This document shows positions 49,244 to 57,526 of a stretch of DNA of 64,000 bases, in pieces. The stretch comes from an uncultured Collinsella sp. (GTDB lineage Bacteria > Actinomycetota > Coriobacteriia > Coriobacteriales > Coriobacteriaceae). The notes beneath the pieces were generated by a model, which did no database searches, was not told where the DNA came from, and worked only from the letters and a program-made list of their open reading frames with translations. Where the stretch lies: contig CAJJTG010000003.1 of assembly GCA_905194675.1 (NCBI GenBank), positions 24,672 to 88,671 of the forward strand, read 5' to 3'. Numbering within the stretch: the first letter of the stretch is position 1; each line of letters begins with the position of its first letter. Both the position numbers and the translations under genes were made by a program.

Positions 49244-49305
49244 TTGAGCAGGCATTTTATGCAGTTATACCTATCGAGTCGCAAGGGGTCCTTGCACAAG
49301 TCGCC

Positions 49306-50616
49306 TTACTCGTCCAGCGCGGCAAAGGCCTGCTTCAGATCCCAAATGATATCCTCGGCGTTCTCGGTACCGATGGAAAGACGGATCGTGGAGGGCGTGA
49401 TGTTCTGCTCGGCGAGCTCCTCGGCAGAGAGCTGGGAGTGCGTGGTGGTAGCCGGGTGCACGACGAGCGACTTGACGTCGGCCACGTTGGCGAGCAGCGA
49501 GAACACCTGCAGATGATCGATGAACTTCCATGCAGCCTCCTGGCCACCCTTAATCTCAAAGGTAAAGATCGAAGCACCGCCACGGGGGAAGTACTTCTGA
49601 TAGAGCTCGTGATCGGGGTGCTCAGGCAGGCTCGGGTGATTCACCTTGGCGACGTGGCTGTCGCCAGCCAGGAACTCAACGACCTTCTTGGTGTTCTCGA
49701 CATGACGGTCGACGCGCAGCGACAGAGTCTCGGTGCCCTGGAGCAGGACCCAGGCGTTGAACGGGCTGATGCAGGCGCCCTCGTCACGCAGCAGGATAGC
49801 GCGGACATAGGTTGCGAAGGCGGTGGGACCGGCAGCCTCGGCAAACGAAACACCATGGTAGGAGGGGTTGGGCTCAGCGATCTGGGCGTACTTGCCACTC
49901 GCCTTCCAATCGAAGTTACCGCCGTCGACGATCACACCGCCCAGCGAGGTACCGTGGCCGCCGATGAACTTAGTTGCGGAGTGGACGACGATGTTGGCGC
50001 CGTGCTCCAGCGGACGGAACAGATACGGGGTGCCGAAGGTGTTATCGACGACGACCGGAAGACCATGCTTCTTGGCAATCTCGGAGATAGCGTCGATGTT
50101 GGGAATATCGGAGTTGGGGTTACCGAGCGTCTCAAGGTAAATGACCGTGGTGTTGTCTTTGATAGCACCCTCGACCTCGTCCAGGTTGTGAGCATCGACA
50201 AAGGTGGTCTCGACACCAAACTGGGAGAGTGTGTGCTCCAGCAGGTTGTAGGAGCCACCGTAGATGGTCTTCTGGGCCACCACATGGTCGCCGGCCTGAG
50301 CGAGCGCCTGCAGGGTATAGGTGATGGCAGCGGCACCAGAGGCGACAGCGAGGCCGGCCACGCCGCCCTCGAGTGCGGCGATGCGGTCCTCAAAGACACC
50401 CTGGGTGGAATTGGTCAGACGACCGTAGATGTTACCGGCGTCGGCAAGGCCAAAGCGGTCGGCGGCGTGCTGGGAGTTGCGGAACACATAGCTCGTGGTC
50501 TGGTAGATAGGCACGGCGCGGGAGTCGGATGCGGGGTCGGCGCTCTCCTGGCCAACATGAAGCTGCAGGGTATCGAAACCAAAGGTGTGCTCGGGGTTGT
50601 TGATGAACTGGCTCAT
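49306..50616 (-). CDS. metY: O-acetylhomoserine aminocarboxypropyltransferase (homocysteine synthase)
   Basis: 436 residues from ATG 50616 with AAGGAG upstream. A Cys/Met-metabolism PLP enzyme: PIYQTTSYVFRN, YGRLTNSTQGVFEDRIAALEGG, VVVDNTFGTPYL and the PLP lysine in VVHSATKFIGGHGTSLGG. The length over 425 and the GTSLGGVIVDGG block match MetY rather than cystathionine gamma-synthase. It makes homocysteine from O-acetylhomoserine and sulfide by direct sulfhydrylation, or can act as cysteine synthase. A small leader ORF and a divergent LysR gene indicate sulfur-responsive control. Confidence 0.93.
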   Translation of the reverse strand: MSQFINNPEHTFGFDTLQLHVGQESADPASDSRAVPIYQTTSYVFRNSQHAADRFGLADAGNIYGRLTNSTQGVFEDRIAALEGGVAGLAVASGAAAITYTLQALAQAGDHVVAQKTIYGGSYNLLEHTLSQFGVETTFVDAHNLDEVEGAIKDNTTVIYLETLGNPNSDIPNIDAISEIAKKHGLPVVVDNTFGTPYLFRPLEHGANIVVHSATKFIGGHGTSLGGVIVDGGNFDWKASGKYAQIAEPNPSYHGVSFAEAAGPTAFATYVRAILLRDEGACISPFNAWVLLQGTETLSLRVDRHVENTKKVVEFLAGDSHVAKVNHPSLPEHPDHELYQKYFPRGGASIFTFEIKGGQEAAWKFIDHLQVFSLLANVADVKSLVVHPATTTHSQLSAEELAEQNITPSTIRLSIGTENAEDIIWDLKQAFAALDE

Positions 50617-50677
50617 GATGATCTCCTTGATCGAACAAAAGTAAATAAAAAGAGAGAAGTAAGTCGCTGTCTCCTGA

Positions 50678-50731
50678 TCACGCCGACGGGCGCAAACAGG
50701 AGCCCGGCATTCGTCTTGGTAAGCAATTCAT
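50678..50731 (-). CDS. 17-residue cysteine-containing leader peptide of metY
   Basis: ATG 50731 follows AAAGGAGG with a 6-base spacer; the stop is TGA 50678-50680. The peptide MNCLPRRMPGSCLRPSA contains Cys3, Met8 and Cys12. Downstream sequence can form alternative hairpins (CGGGC with GCCCG inside the ORF; CTCCTG with CAGGAG across its end), and a T-rich stretch precedes metY. This is the layout of an attenuator sensing Cys-tRNA charging, as in short Cys leaders of actinobacterial sulfur operons. Confidence 0.65.
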   Translation of the reverse strand: MNCLPRRMPGSCLRPSA

Positions 50732-50846
50732 ATGCGGGCCTCCTTTCGCATCCCGGTTCCGTGGTTGGCTTAATTACCTACCGCCTTTGTGTGTTTTGAA
50801 TAGTACGAGCATTGTTTCCCTCGGTCAATCACTTAAAAGCGCTAAC

Positions 50847-50869
50847 CTGTTATCGTTTTTATAGATAAC
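50847..50869. promoter_or_regulatory. LysR-type operator dyad in the metY/lysR divergent region
   Basis: TGTTATC (50847-50853) and GATAACA (50863-50869) form a perfect 7-bp dyad around 9 bases, including a T-N11-A arrangement. It ends 19 bp before the regulator's ATG. Confidence 0.65.
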
Positions 50870-50888
50870 AATCGGAAGGATTGCGTCG

Positions 50889-51827
50889 ATGACCCTCCAG
50901 CAGCTTCGTTTTCTGATCGCCGTGGCAGAGTCCGGCTCAATCAACGCCGCAGCTCAGCGCCTCTATACCGCTCAGTCCAACATCTCAAACGCCGTCAAAA
51001 GCCTGGAACAGGAGCTCCATCTGGAGATCTTTACGCGCTCCAGCCGCGGCGTCACGCTCACCAACGACGGCACCGAGCTTTTGGGCTATGCGCGCCAGGT
51101 CGTAGAGCAGGCCGACATGCTCGAGGCCCGCTACGAGGACGGCGGCACCCCGCAAGCCCGCCTCGCCATTTCCGCCCAGCACTACGCCTTTTCGGTCGAG
51201 GCCTTTGTCAACGTGGTCGAGCGCTGCCGCGACAGCAAGTTCGAGTTCATCATGCGCGAGACCACCACATCGCAGATCATCGATGACGTCCGCGCATTTC
51301 GCAGCGACATCGGCATTCTCTATCTGGACGACTTTAACGCCCGCGTTCTGCAGAAGGCTTTTGCCGATGCGCGCGCGAGCTTCCATCCCTTATTCGACGC
51401 GACGGTCCACGTCTTCGTTAGCGAGCGCCACCCGCTTGCCCGCCGCCCGCAGCTGTCCCTTGCCGACCTTACGCCCTATACGCGCTACAGCTTTGAGCAG
51501 GGAACCTCAAACTCCTTCTATTACGCCGAGGAACCTTTCAGCTATATCCCTTGCGACCGCAACATACGAATCTCGGACCGCGGAACACTTACTAACTTAC
51601 TTACCACGTCAAACGGTTACACCCTGTCGACCGGTGTCCTCTCCAATGAAATGCAATGGGGTATGGCATCGATCCCGTTAGCAGACGCCCCAACGATGCG
51701 CGTAGGCTATATCATGCACGACGAGCGCAAGCCCTCCCCCCTCTTGCAGCAATACCTCAACGAACTCGACCGCATCATCCACGAAAGCCAGCCATCTGGA
51801 GACGGGATAGATATCATAGATTGCTAG
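50889..51827 (+). CDS. LysR-family transcriptional regulator, probable regulator of metY
   Basis: 312 residues from ATG 50889 (GGAAGG upstream). N-terminal winged HTH MTLQQLRFLIAVAESGSINAAAQRLYTAQSNISNAVKSLEQEL, then a periplasmic-binding-like co-inducer domain (about 90-295). The VAESGSINAAAQRLYTAQSNISNAV segment resembles CysB-like and sulfur-metabolism LysR proteins, but effector specificity cannot be read. It is divergent from metY with a dyad in the shared 272-bp region. Confidence 0.88.
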   Translation: MTLQQLRFLIAVAESGSINAAAQRLYTAQSNISNAVKSLEQELHLEIFTRSSRGVTLTNDGTELLGYARQVVEQADMLEARYEDGGTPQARLAISAQHYAFSVEAFVNVVERCRDSKFEFIMRETTTSQIIDDVRAFRSDIGILYLDDFNARVLQKAFADARASFHPLFDATVHVFVSERHPLARRPQLSLADLTPYTRYSFEQGTSNSFYYAEEPFSYIPCDRNIRISDRGTLTNLLTTSNGYTLSTGVLSNEMQWGMASIPLADAPTMRVGYIMHDERKPSPLLQQYLNELDRIIHESQPSGDGIDIIDC

Positions 51828-51890
51828 CCCTCGCCGAACGCGGCGCTACAATGGACACCCACGCGAGAAGCGCCTAACGAAAGGAACCAT

Positions 51891-52376
51891 GTGAAGGTCA
51901 TCATCTATACCGACGGCTCGGCCCGATCAAATCCGGGACGCGGCGGCTACGGCGCCGTGCTCAAATACACCAACCCCGCCGGCAAGACCTTTACCTCCGA
52001 GCTTTCGCGCGGCTACGCCAAGACCACCAACAACCGCATGGAGCTCATGGCCGTTATCGTGGCGCTCGAGGCACTCAACCGCCCCTGCGAGGTCGAAGTC
52101 CATTCCGATTCGCAGTACGTCGTCAACGCCTTTAACAAGCACTGGATCGACGGCTGGAAAAAGCGCGGGTGGAAAACCGCCAACAAGCAGCCCGTCAAGA
52201 ACCGCGACCTGTGGGAGCGCCTACTCACCGCCAAAAGCAAGCACAAGGTTGAGTTCATCTGGGTTAAGGGTCACGCCGGCCACGAGCTCAATGAGCGCTG
52301 CGATGAGCTCGCCACCACGGCGGCCGACGGCAGCAACCTCGATATCGACACCGGCTTTAACGAGAGCGACCTGTAA
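51891..52376 (+). CDS. rnhA: Ribonuclease HI
   Basis: 161 residues from GTG 51891 (AAAGGA upstream). The DEDD active site is complete: Asp in IIYTDGSARSNPGRGGYGAV, Glu in NRMELMAVIVALEAL, Asp in VHSDSQYVVNAF, and Asp in ERCDELATTA. The basic protrusion around KKRGWKTANKQPVKNRDLW matches E. coli RNase HI. It degrades RNA in RNA-DNA hybrids. It is followed 73 bp later by an oxidoreductase gene. Confidence 0.95.
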   Translation: MKVIIYTDGSARSNPGRGGYGAVLKYTNPAGKTFTSELSRGYAKTTNNRMELMAVIVALEALNRPCEVEVHSDSQYVVNAFNKHWIDGWKKRGWKTANKQPVKNRDLWERLLTAKSKHKVEFIWVKGHAGHELNERCDELATTAADGSNLDIDTGFNESDL

Positions 52377-52449
52377 TAGCGTTTTCGCACAGCTTTATAT
52401 CCCCACGCGCTACACTCATCCTGTAGACCAAACAACGCAAGGGGGACGT

Positions 52450-53556
52450 ATGCTGCGCATCGCGACCATCGGCACATCCATGATCACCGACGACTTTATC
52501 CAAGTCGTCAACGCCAACGACCAAGCCGCGTTTGTGGGCACGCTTTCACGCGATGCCAATCGCGGTGCTGCCTTTACCGCCGAGCGCGATGGCGAGCGAA
52601 ACTTTATCTCACTCGATGAGCTTGCGGCAGCCGCCGACGTCGACGCCGTCTATATCGGCAGCCCCAACGCACTTCACTACGAGCAGGCCCTTGCCTGCAT
52701 CGCCGGTGGCAAGCACGTCATCGTCGAGAAGCCCTTCTGCGCCACCGAAGCGCAGGCGCTGGAAGTCTTCCGCGCTGCCGAGGCAGCAGGTGTCGTGGCC
52801 CTCGAGGCCATGCGTCCCCTCCACGATCCCGCCTTCCACGCCATCGAGGACGCCCTGGGCGAGATCGCCCCCATCCGCCGCGCCTCATTGCGCTTTGGCA
52901 AATATTCCTCGCGCTACAACGAGATTCTCGCGGGACGCGCCACCAATATCTTCGACTGCAATATGGCATCGGGTTCCCTCATGGACATTGGCGTCTACAC
53001 CGTCGAGCCCATGGTCGAGATTTTCGGCATGCCCTCCGGCCTTACGAGCATGACTACTCTGCTCGACCCCACCACGCGACAGCTCACGCACGGCCCCATC
53101 GACGGCTGCGGTTTCATCCTCGCCAGCTACGGCGGTGGCCGTATCTCCGTCGAGCTTGCGCACTCCAAAATTACGAATGACCTGCTGCCATCGCAGATCG
53201 AAGGCGAGCGTGGCACTATCCAGATTGACCATCTGTCCACGCCCCGCAACGTACGCATCGATTATCGCGGCGACGTCGTGCGCGGATCGGCGACCGAGGC
53301 GCCGCGCGAGCAAGGCGACAACGGACGCGCGCTCAACCTGCCCAAATCGAGCAACACCATGGAGTACGAGCTCGCCGACCTTATCACCGCCATCGTCGGC
53401 ATCGATAGCATTAAGGACGAGATCTGGGAAACGTCTGCCGGGCGCCATGAGCTTGGCCACTATCGCGATGTCACGCTTGTCTCGCTGCGTATCATGGATG
53501 CCGTGCGCCAGCAGGCCGGCATTACCTTTCCCGCTGATTCAGTCAAGCAGGCCTAG
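52450..53556 (+). CDS. Gfo/Idh/MocA-family oxidoreductase
   Basis: 368 residues from ATG 52450 (GGGGG upstream). N-terminal IATIGTSMITDDFIQVV (glycine-rich loop lacking the usual GxGxxG), then VYIGSPNALHYEQALACIAGGKHVIVEKPFC with the EKP lysine and SLMDIGVYTVEPMVEIFG. The C-terminal beta-sheet domain is complete. The atypical GTS nucleotide loop is the main oddity. The acylphosphatase gene starts two bases after its stop. Confidence 0.82.
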   Translation: MLRIATIGTSMITDDFIQVVNANDQAAFVGTLSRDANRGAAFTAERDGERNFISLDELAAAADVDAVYIGSPNALHYEQALACIAGGKHVIVEKPFCATEAQALEVFRAAEAAGVVALEAMRPLHDPAFHAIEDALGEIAPIRRASLRFGKYSSRYNEILAGRATNIFDCNMASGSLMDIGVYTVEPMVEIFGMPSGLTSMTTLLDPTTRQLTHGPIDGCGFILASYGGGRISVELAHSKITNDLLPSQIEGERGTIQIDHLSTPRNVRIDYRGDVVRGSATEAPREQGDNGRALNLPKSSNTMEYELADLITAIVGIDSIKDEIWETSAGRHELGHYRDVTLVSLRIMDAVRQQAGITFPADSVKQA

Positions 53557-53558
53557 CG

Positions 53559-53969
53559 ATGGGCTTCTTCGAAACGTTCTTCTCCAGCGTCACCGGTGGC
53601 AGTCGAGAGCCTCAAAAACCATCAAACGTCGAGCTCGAGCTGCGCCGCAGGCTTACTGTGCTCGCAAGCGACGAGGCCACTCAAGACACTCCCCTGCGCT
53701 ATTTCCTACGCTGGGAGGGGCAAGTCCAAGGCGTTGGTTTTCGCTTTACCAACACCAACCTCGCACAGGCACGCGCACTCACCGGCTGGGTGAGTAACAT
53801 GGAAGACGGGTCAGTCGAGATGGAGATACAGGGAGCTCCGGCAAACATCCTGTCTCATCTCGAGGCGCTTCATGCCTCCTATGAGCGCATGGGAACGCGT
53901 TTTCGCCTCGTAGACGCCCAGACCCGAGCCCCACTTGCCAATGAAGACGGTTTCATTCCTCGTTATTAG
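53559..53969 (+). CDS. Acylphosphatase
   Basis: 136 residues from ATG 53559. The catalytic signature GQVQGVGFRFTNTNLA contains the phosphate-binding Arg, followed by TGWVSNMEDGSVEMEIQG with the expected Asn. The family is normally about 90 residues. Here a 45-residue N-terminal extension (PSNVELELRRRLTV) and a short C-terminal tail are present. It hydrolyses acyl phosphates such as carbamoyl phosphate. Translationally coupled to the preceding gene. Confidence 0.85.
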   Translation: MGFFETFFSSVTGGSREPQKPSNVELELRRRLTVLASDEATQDTPLRYFLRWEGQVQGVGFRFTNTNLAQARALTGWVSNMEDGSVEMEIQGAPANILSHLEALHASYERMGTRFRLVDAQTRAPLANEDGFIPRY

Positions 53970-54030
53970 TATTGTGTGCTAAATACGGTATCATTTACCT
54001 ACGACCGTTGATAGAAAAGAGGCGAGGCGC

Positions 54031-54411
54031 ATGGCGGTGCAAAGAAGGAATACCAAGCAGCGAAAGCTGGTTCTTGACGCTGTGCGCCAAAGCTATAACC
54101 ATCCCACCGCCGACGAAATCTACAACGCCGTACGCGAACAGGATGACAAGATCAGCCGCGGCACGGTCTACCGCAACCTCAATCTCTTAGCCGACGCAGG
54201 GGAGATTCTCTCTATTAAGACGCCGGGCGGCAGCCGCTTCGATCGCACCATCGAGCCGCACGCACATATCATCTGCACCTCGTGCAGCCGCGTCATCGAC
54301 GTGCCGCTCCCCTTCGATGCCCAGCTCGACGCCAAGGCATCCGAGCAAATCGACTGGCACGTCACATCGCACTACACCATCTTCGAGGGTCTCTGCCCCG
54401 ACTGCCGGTAG
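54031..54411 (+). CDS. Fur-family metalloregulator (PerR/Fur-like)
   Basis: 126 residues from ATG 54031 (GAGGCGAGG upstream). The winged helix has the recognition segment KISRGTVYRNLNLLADAGEI; the dimerisation domain has HAHIICTSCSRVID and a C-terminal CPDC, giving the two CxxC structural-zinc pairs. The Asp/His pattern of the regulatory site (RFDRTIEPHAH) is compatible with PerR, which senses peroxide through Fe-catalysed oxidation, but Fur or Zur cannot be excluded. Confidence 0.85.
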   Translation: MAVQRRNTKQRKLVLDAVRQSYNHPTADEIYNAVREQDDKISRGTVYRNLNLLADAGEILSIKTPGGSRFDRTIEPHAHIICTSCSRVIDVPLPFDAQLDAKASEQIDWHVTSHYTIFEGLCPDCR

Positions 54412-54426
54412 ATGTTTGGGACATGC

Positions 54427-55224
54427 CTACACAGCAAGTAGACGACGCAGTTCTTCTTCGACCGTGCGCGCGTAGCGGACGCGGTCGTTGATGCCGCGCA
54501 TGCTGGGGTTGCAGCTCTCCATCAGATAGGGATGGCCCACCACGTTGAGCATGTCACGATCGTTCTCATTGTCGCCAAACGCCATCATCTCATCGGGCGA
54601 AATCCCCAGAGCGCGACCGTAATCGGCAAGCGCGGAGCCCTTGCCCGAATCGAAACCGATAAAGTCCGTCCATTCGGTTCCCGATGTCATGACATCGACT
54701 CGATCGCTAAAGTGGCGCTCGAAATACTCCAGCGCCGCCTGCTGCTCCGCCTCGGGCGTCTGGAAGGCAATCTTAATGACGTCCTCGTCGATGTCTTCGG
54801 GACGGTCGACTACCGCCACATCGCAGTGGACCTCATAACGCAGGTGGTCAACAAACGCATCGTTGCCGCCCATGGTGTAGAGGCGCCCCTCACACGAAAG
54901 GGTCACGTCGGCATGGGGATACGCAACCACGGCATTCGCGATATCCATAGCAAGGCTACGCTCCATGGAACGCTTGACAACGGCACGCCCCTCGCTCATC
55001 ACCAGGGCTCCGTTTTCGCATACATAGGCGAGTTCATCGGCCACCGGGGCAAACAGGTAGCGCAAGCTCGCATATTGACGGCCGCTCGCAGGCATAAACA
55101 CGATACCGCGACGATGCAGCTCATCAATGAGCTCAAAGGCCTCGGAACGCGGCTCGCGCTCCCCCGGATGCAGCAACGTGCCGTCCAAATCGCATGCAAT
55201 CAGCTTGATTCCCTCAAGACCCAT
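54427..55224 (-). CDS. HAD-IIB (Cof-type) phosphatase
   Basis: 265 residues from ATG 55224 (GGGGGAAG upstream). IACDLDGTLLHPGE nucleophile motif, FMPASGRQYASLRYL, and FGDNENDRDMLNVVGHPYLMES with metal ligands. The cap domain is about 100 residues. A second Cof-type enzyme is at 31.7 kb, but the two are not close paralogues by eye. The substrate is unknown. Confidence 0.85.
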   Translation of the reverse strand: MGLEGIKLIACDLDGTLLHPGEREPRSEAFELIDELHRRGIVFMPASGRQYASLRYLFAPVADELAYVCENGALVMSEGRAVVKRSMERSLAMDIANAVVAYPHADVTLSCEGRLYTMGGNDAFVDHLRYEVHCDVAVVDRPEDIDEDVIKIAFQTPEAEQQAALEYFERHFSDRVDVMTSGTEWTDFIGFDSGKGSALADYGRALGISPDEMMAFGDNENDRDMLNVVGHPYLMESCNPSMRGINDRVRYARTVEEELRRLLAV

Positions 55225-55307
55225 ATGCTTCCCCCAAAGCCTCCTATCAACAGCAAGACGGACTTTGATTGGTCGCCCCTCAAAGCCCGTCTTGCGCATA
55301 CGCACGC

Positions 55308-55886
55308 TTAGCCGCGCGTCTTTTTTACGATGGTAAAGTCGGGAGCCATGCTCACGACGACATCCGCCGCGCTCGATGCAAAGCGTCGGTCCGCATCGAG
55401 TTCGCGGGTAACCACCGAGAGCCGAACACCCTCGACACCCCGGAGCATACGGCCCAAAACAGGCTGCACCGGCGTATACATGCGCACGGTATGCTCGTCC
55501 GAGTCGCCCCGGAAGAGCGGCGCATGCATGTTGCCGATCTCCCAGCACGCATGCGCGAGCGCAATCGGATCCATGCGGTCGACTTCGACCAAATAAACCT
55601 CGGCGCTGCGCAGGCGCACGACAACCGCCACGGGCACCATGCCCGAACGGTCAATGGCGAGCACGTCGCCATCGGCAAGACGACCGCCGTCGGTAGCATC
55701 CAGCCGAACATCAATCGTGCGCCCCAGCTCCGTCACGCCCACAAACGCGCATACATCGGCCTGGTCCCAATCGAGCAGCAGCTCGTCAACTTCAAAGACG
55801 CCGCCCAACTTCCGGCGAAGCAGGAGTTCATAGGACGGATCGTTGAGATTTCCCAAGCATGTCGTCGAAACCAGGCGTTCAGACAT
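55308..55886 (-). CDS. UreE-like nickel metallochaperone
   Basis: 192 residues from ATG 55886, 3 bp after the slyD stop. N-terminal LGNLNDPSYELL...RRKLGGV and a RLADGDVLAIDR turn, then ALAHACWEIGNMHAPLFRGD, where GN-HAPL is the UreE C-terminal-domain hallmark with the conserved metal-binding His. The His-rich tail of some UreE proteins is absent. No urease genes are in the window. Its coupling to SlyD, a nickel-handling prolyl isomerase, suggests nickel delivery to another enzyme such as a hydrogenase. Confidence 0.7.
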   Translation of the reverse strand: MSERLVSTTCLGNLNDPSYELLLRRKLGGVFEVDELLLDWDQADVCAFVGVTELGRTIDVRLDATDGGRLADGDVLAIDRSGMVPVAVVVRLRSAEVYLVEVDRMDPIALAHACWEIGNMHAPLFRGDSDEHTVRMYTPVQPVLGRMLRGVEGVRLSVVTRELDADRRFASSAADVVVSMAPDFTIVKKTRG

Positions 55887-55889
55887 ACT

Positions 55890-56318
55890 CTAACCCTCGA
55901 CCTCAACGAGCTCGATATCAAAGTTGAGGTCCTTGCCGGCCAACTCGTGGTTGGCGTCGAGCGTCACAGCCTCGGGCGTCACGTCAATGACGACGGCGGG
56001 AACGGGCATGCCGCTCGGCGTGGACAGGAAGAGCTTCATGCCCTTCTCGATCTGCTCGATGTTGGGAACCTGCTCGGCCGGGAAGGTCAGAACCATCTCG
56101 GGATTGTGCTCGCCGTAGGCATCGGCAGCAGGAATGTGCACGGTCTTCTTCTCGCCCACCTGCATGTCGACAACAGCGGCGTCGAAGCCCTTGATCATCT
56201 GGCCGGCGCCGCAGGTGAACTCCAGCGGCTCGCCGCGATCGTAGGAGCTATCGAACTGCGTGCCATCGTCGAGCGTGCCGCGATAATGGGTCTTGACCTT
56301 CTTGCCCTGGTTGGACAT
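55890..56318 (-). CDS. slyD: FKBP-type peptidyl-prolyl isomerase, SlyD-like
   Basis: 142 residues from ATG 56318 (GGAGG upstream). HYRGTLDDGTQFDSSYDRGEPLEF and GAGQMIKGFDAAVVDMQVGEKKTV form the FKBP half; the inserted IF domain (AADAYGEHNPEMVLTFPAEQVP) identifies the SlyD subgroup. The long His/Cys-rich metal tail of E. coli SlyD is missing. It acts as a folding catalyst and chaperone; in E. coli SlyD assists nickel insertion into hydrogenase. It begins the two-gene unit with the UreE-like gene. Confidence 0.88.
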   Translation of the reverse strand: MSNQGKKVKTHYRGTLDDGTQFDSSYDRGEPLEFTCGAGQMIKGFDAAVVDMQVGEKKTVHIPAADAYGEHNPEMVLTFPAEQVPNIEQIEKGMKLFLSTPSGMPVPAVVIDVTPEAVTLDANHELAGKDLNFDIELVEVEG

Positions 56319-56438
56319 GGTAACCTCCGTGATAAGGGCGGCGCACAACGCGGGCCGCCGTGTACATATGGCGCTAACTATACCCTAGTCATACAATTCA
56401 AAGACAGTTTGCAAAGAAACGCTGCAACCGGAGGAACC

Positions 56439-57452
56439 ATGGCATATCCCGTATTTGACCTACACTGCGACACCGCCGACCGCATCGGCTGGGCCACGCT
56501 CGATCTCGACCTGCGCTTTACCGCCGGCACCGACGGTTATTTCCCCGGCGACGAAACGCATCCGCAAGATTTCGACCTCATCGAGGGCAATGCCTGCGCC
56601 ATCTCGCTCGCAAAGATCGGCAACACGCCGTGGGCACAGTGCTTCGCCACATTTGTCCCCGACGAGATTCCCACCGCCCACGCCGCGCGCTTCCAGGCGC
56701 AGATCATGGCACACATGAGCGGCCAAGCAATGCTCAACCACGACCGCATGGTCAACGTACGCAACGCCGCAGACATTCGCCCCGCGCTCAAAGACGGCAA
56801 GGTCGCCTGCATCCACACCATCGAAAACGCCACGTTCTTTGCCGAGGACCCCGCGCTGATCGAGGTGCTCAAGAGCCTGGGCGTACTCATGTCATCACTC
56901 AGCTGGAACGCGCAGGGACCGCTCGCGAGCGGCCACGACACCCACGCCGGTCTCACCGCCGCCGGCATCGAGGCACTTACGCAGATGGAGCACGCCGGCA
57001 TGGTACTTGATGTCTCCCACCTCAACGATGAGTGCTTTGACGAGGTTGTCGCCCATGCCACGCGCCCCTTCGTCGCCAGCCACTCCAACTCCCGCACCGT
57101 CTGCGGCGTCAAGCGCAACCTCACCGACGACCAGTTCCGCACCATTCGCGACATGGGTGGCATCGTCGGCCTCAACTACTGCAGCGAGTTCCTTTCCAAC
57201 GACGCAACCGACAAAACCGCCGCAGACGTCACCTTCGACCAGCTGGCGGCACATATCGAGCACTGGCTCGACCTGGGCGGCGAGGACGTCATCGCGCTCG
57301 GCGGCGACTGGGACGGCGCCACGGTGCCCGCTTTCCTCTCCGATGCCAGCAAGATGCCCGAATTCCAGAACATGCTTTCCAAGCATTTTGGCAAGACCGT
57401 GATGCAGAAGCTCTGCAGCGACAACGCGCTTGCCTTCTTCGAGCGTTATTAA
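56439..57452 (+). CDS. Membrane dipeptidase family (M19) peptidase
   Basis: 337 residues from ATG 56439 (GGAGG upstream). The renal-dipeptidase-like TIM barrel is recognised from the N-terminal VFDLHCDTADRIG (HxD zinc ligands), IHTIENATFFAEDP, VLDVSHLNDECFDEVV, VASHSNSRTVCGVKRNL and ALGGDWDGATVP. It lacks a signal peptide, so it probably acts in the cytoplasm on dipeptides. A family member rather than a proven dipeptidase. Confidence 0.88.
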   Translation: MAYPVFDLHCDTADRIGWATLDLDLRFTAGTDGYFPGDETHPQDFDLIEGNACAISLAKIGNTPWAQCFATFVPDEIPTAHAARFQAQIMAHMSGQAMLNHDRMVNVRNAADIRPALKDGKVACIHTIENATFFAEDPALIEVLKSLGVLMSSLSWNAQGPLASGHDTHAGLTAAGIEALTQMEHAGMVLDVSHLNDECFDEVVAHATRPFVASHSNSRTVCGVKRNLTDDQFRTIRDMGGIVGLNYCSEFLSNDATDKTAADVTFDQLAAHIEHWLDLGGEDVIALGGDWDGATVPAFLSDASKMPEFQNMLSKHFGKTVMQKLCSDNALAFFERY

Positions 57453-57468
57453 TTTCACATCCCTTGAG

Positions 57469-57504
57469 CGGGCCGGCATGCCGAACGGTCGACATGCCGG
57501 CCCG
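57469..57504 (+). terminator. Strong hairpin after the M19 gene
   Basis: CGGGCCGGCATG (57469-57480) and CATGCCGGCCCG (57493-57504) form a perfect 12-bp stem. A C-rather than U-rich tail follows, so termination efficiency is uncertain. Confidence 0.55.
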
Positions 57505-57526
57505 CCCCCGATCTGAAGGACCGCTT

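Noticed and set aside
55269..56438. Long in-frame extension upstream of the M19 peptidase
   Set aside because: GGAGG and family-typical start are at 56439; the extension is antisense to slyD and the UreE-like gene.
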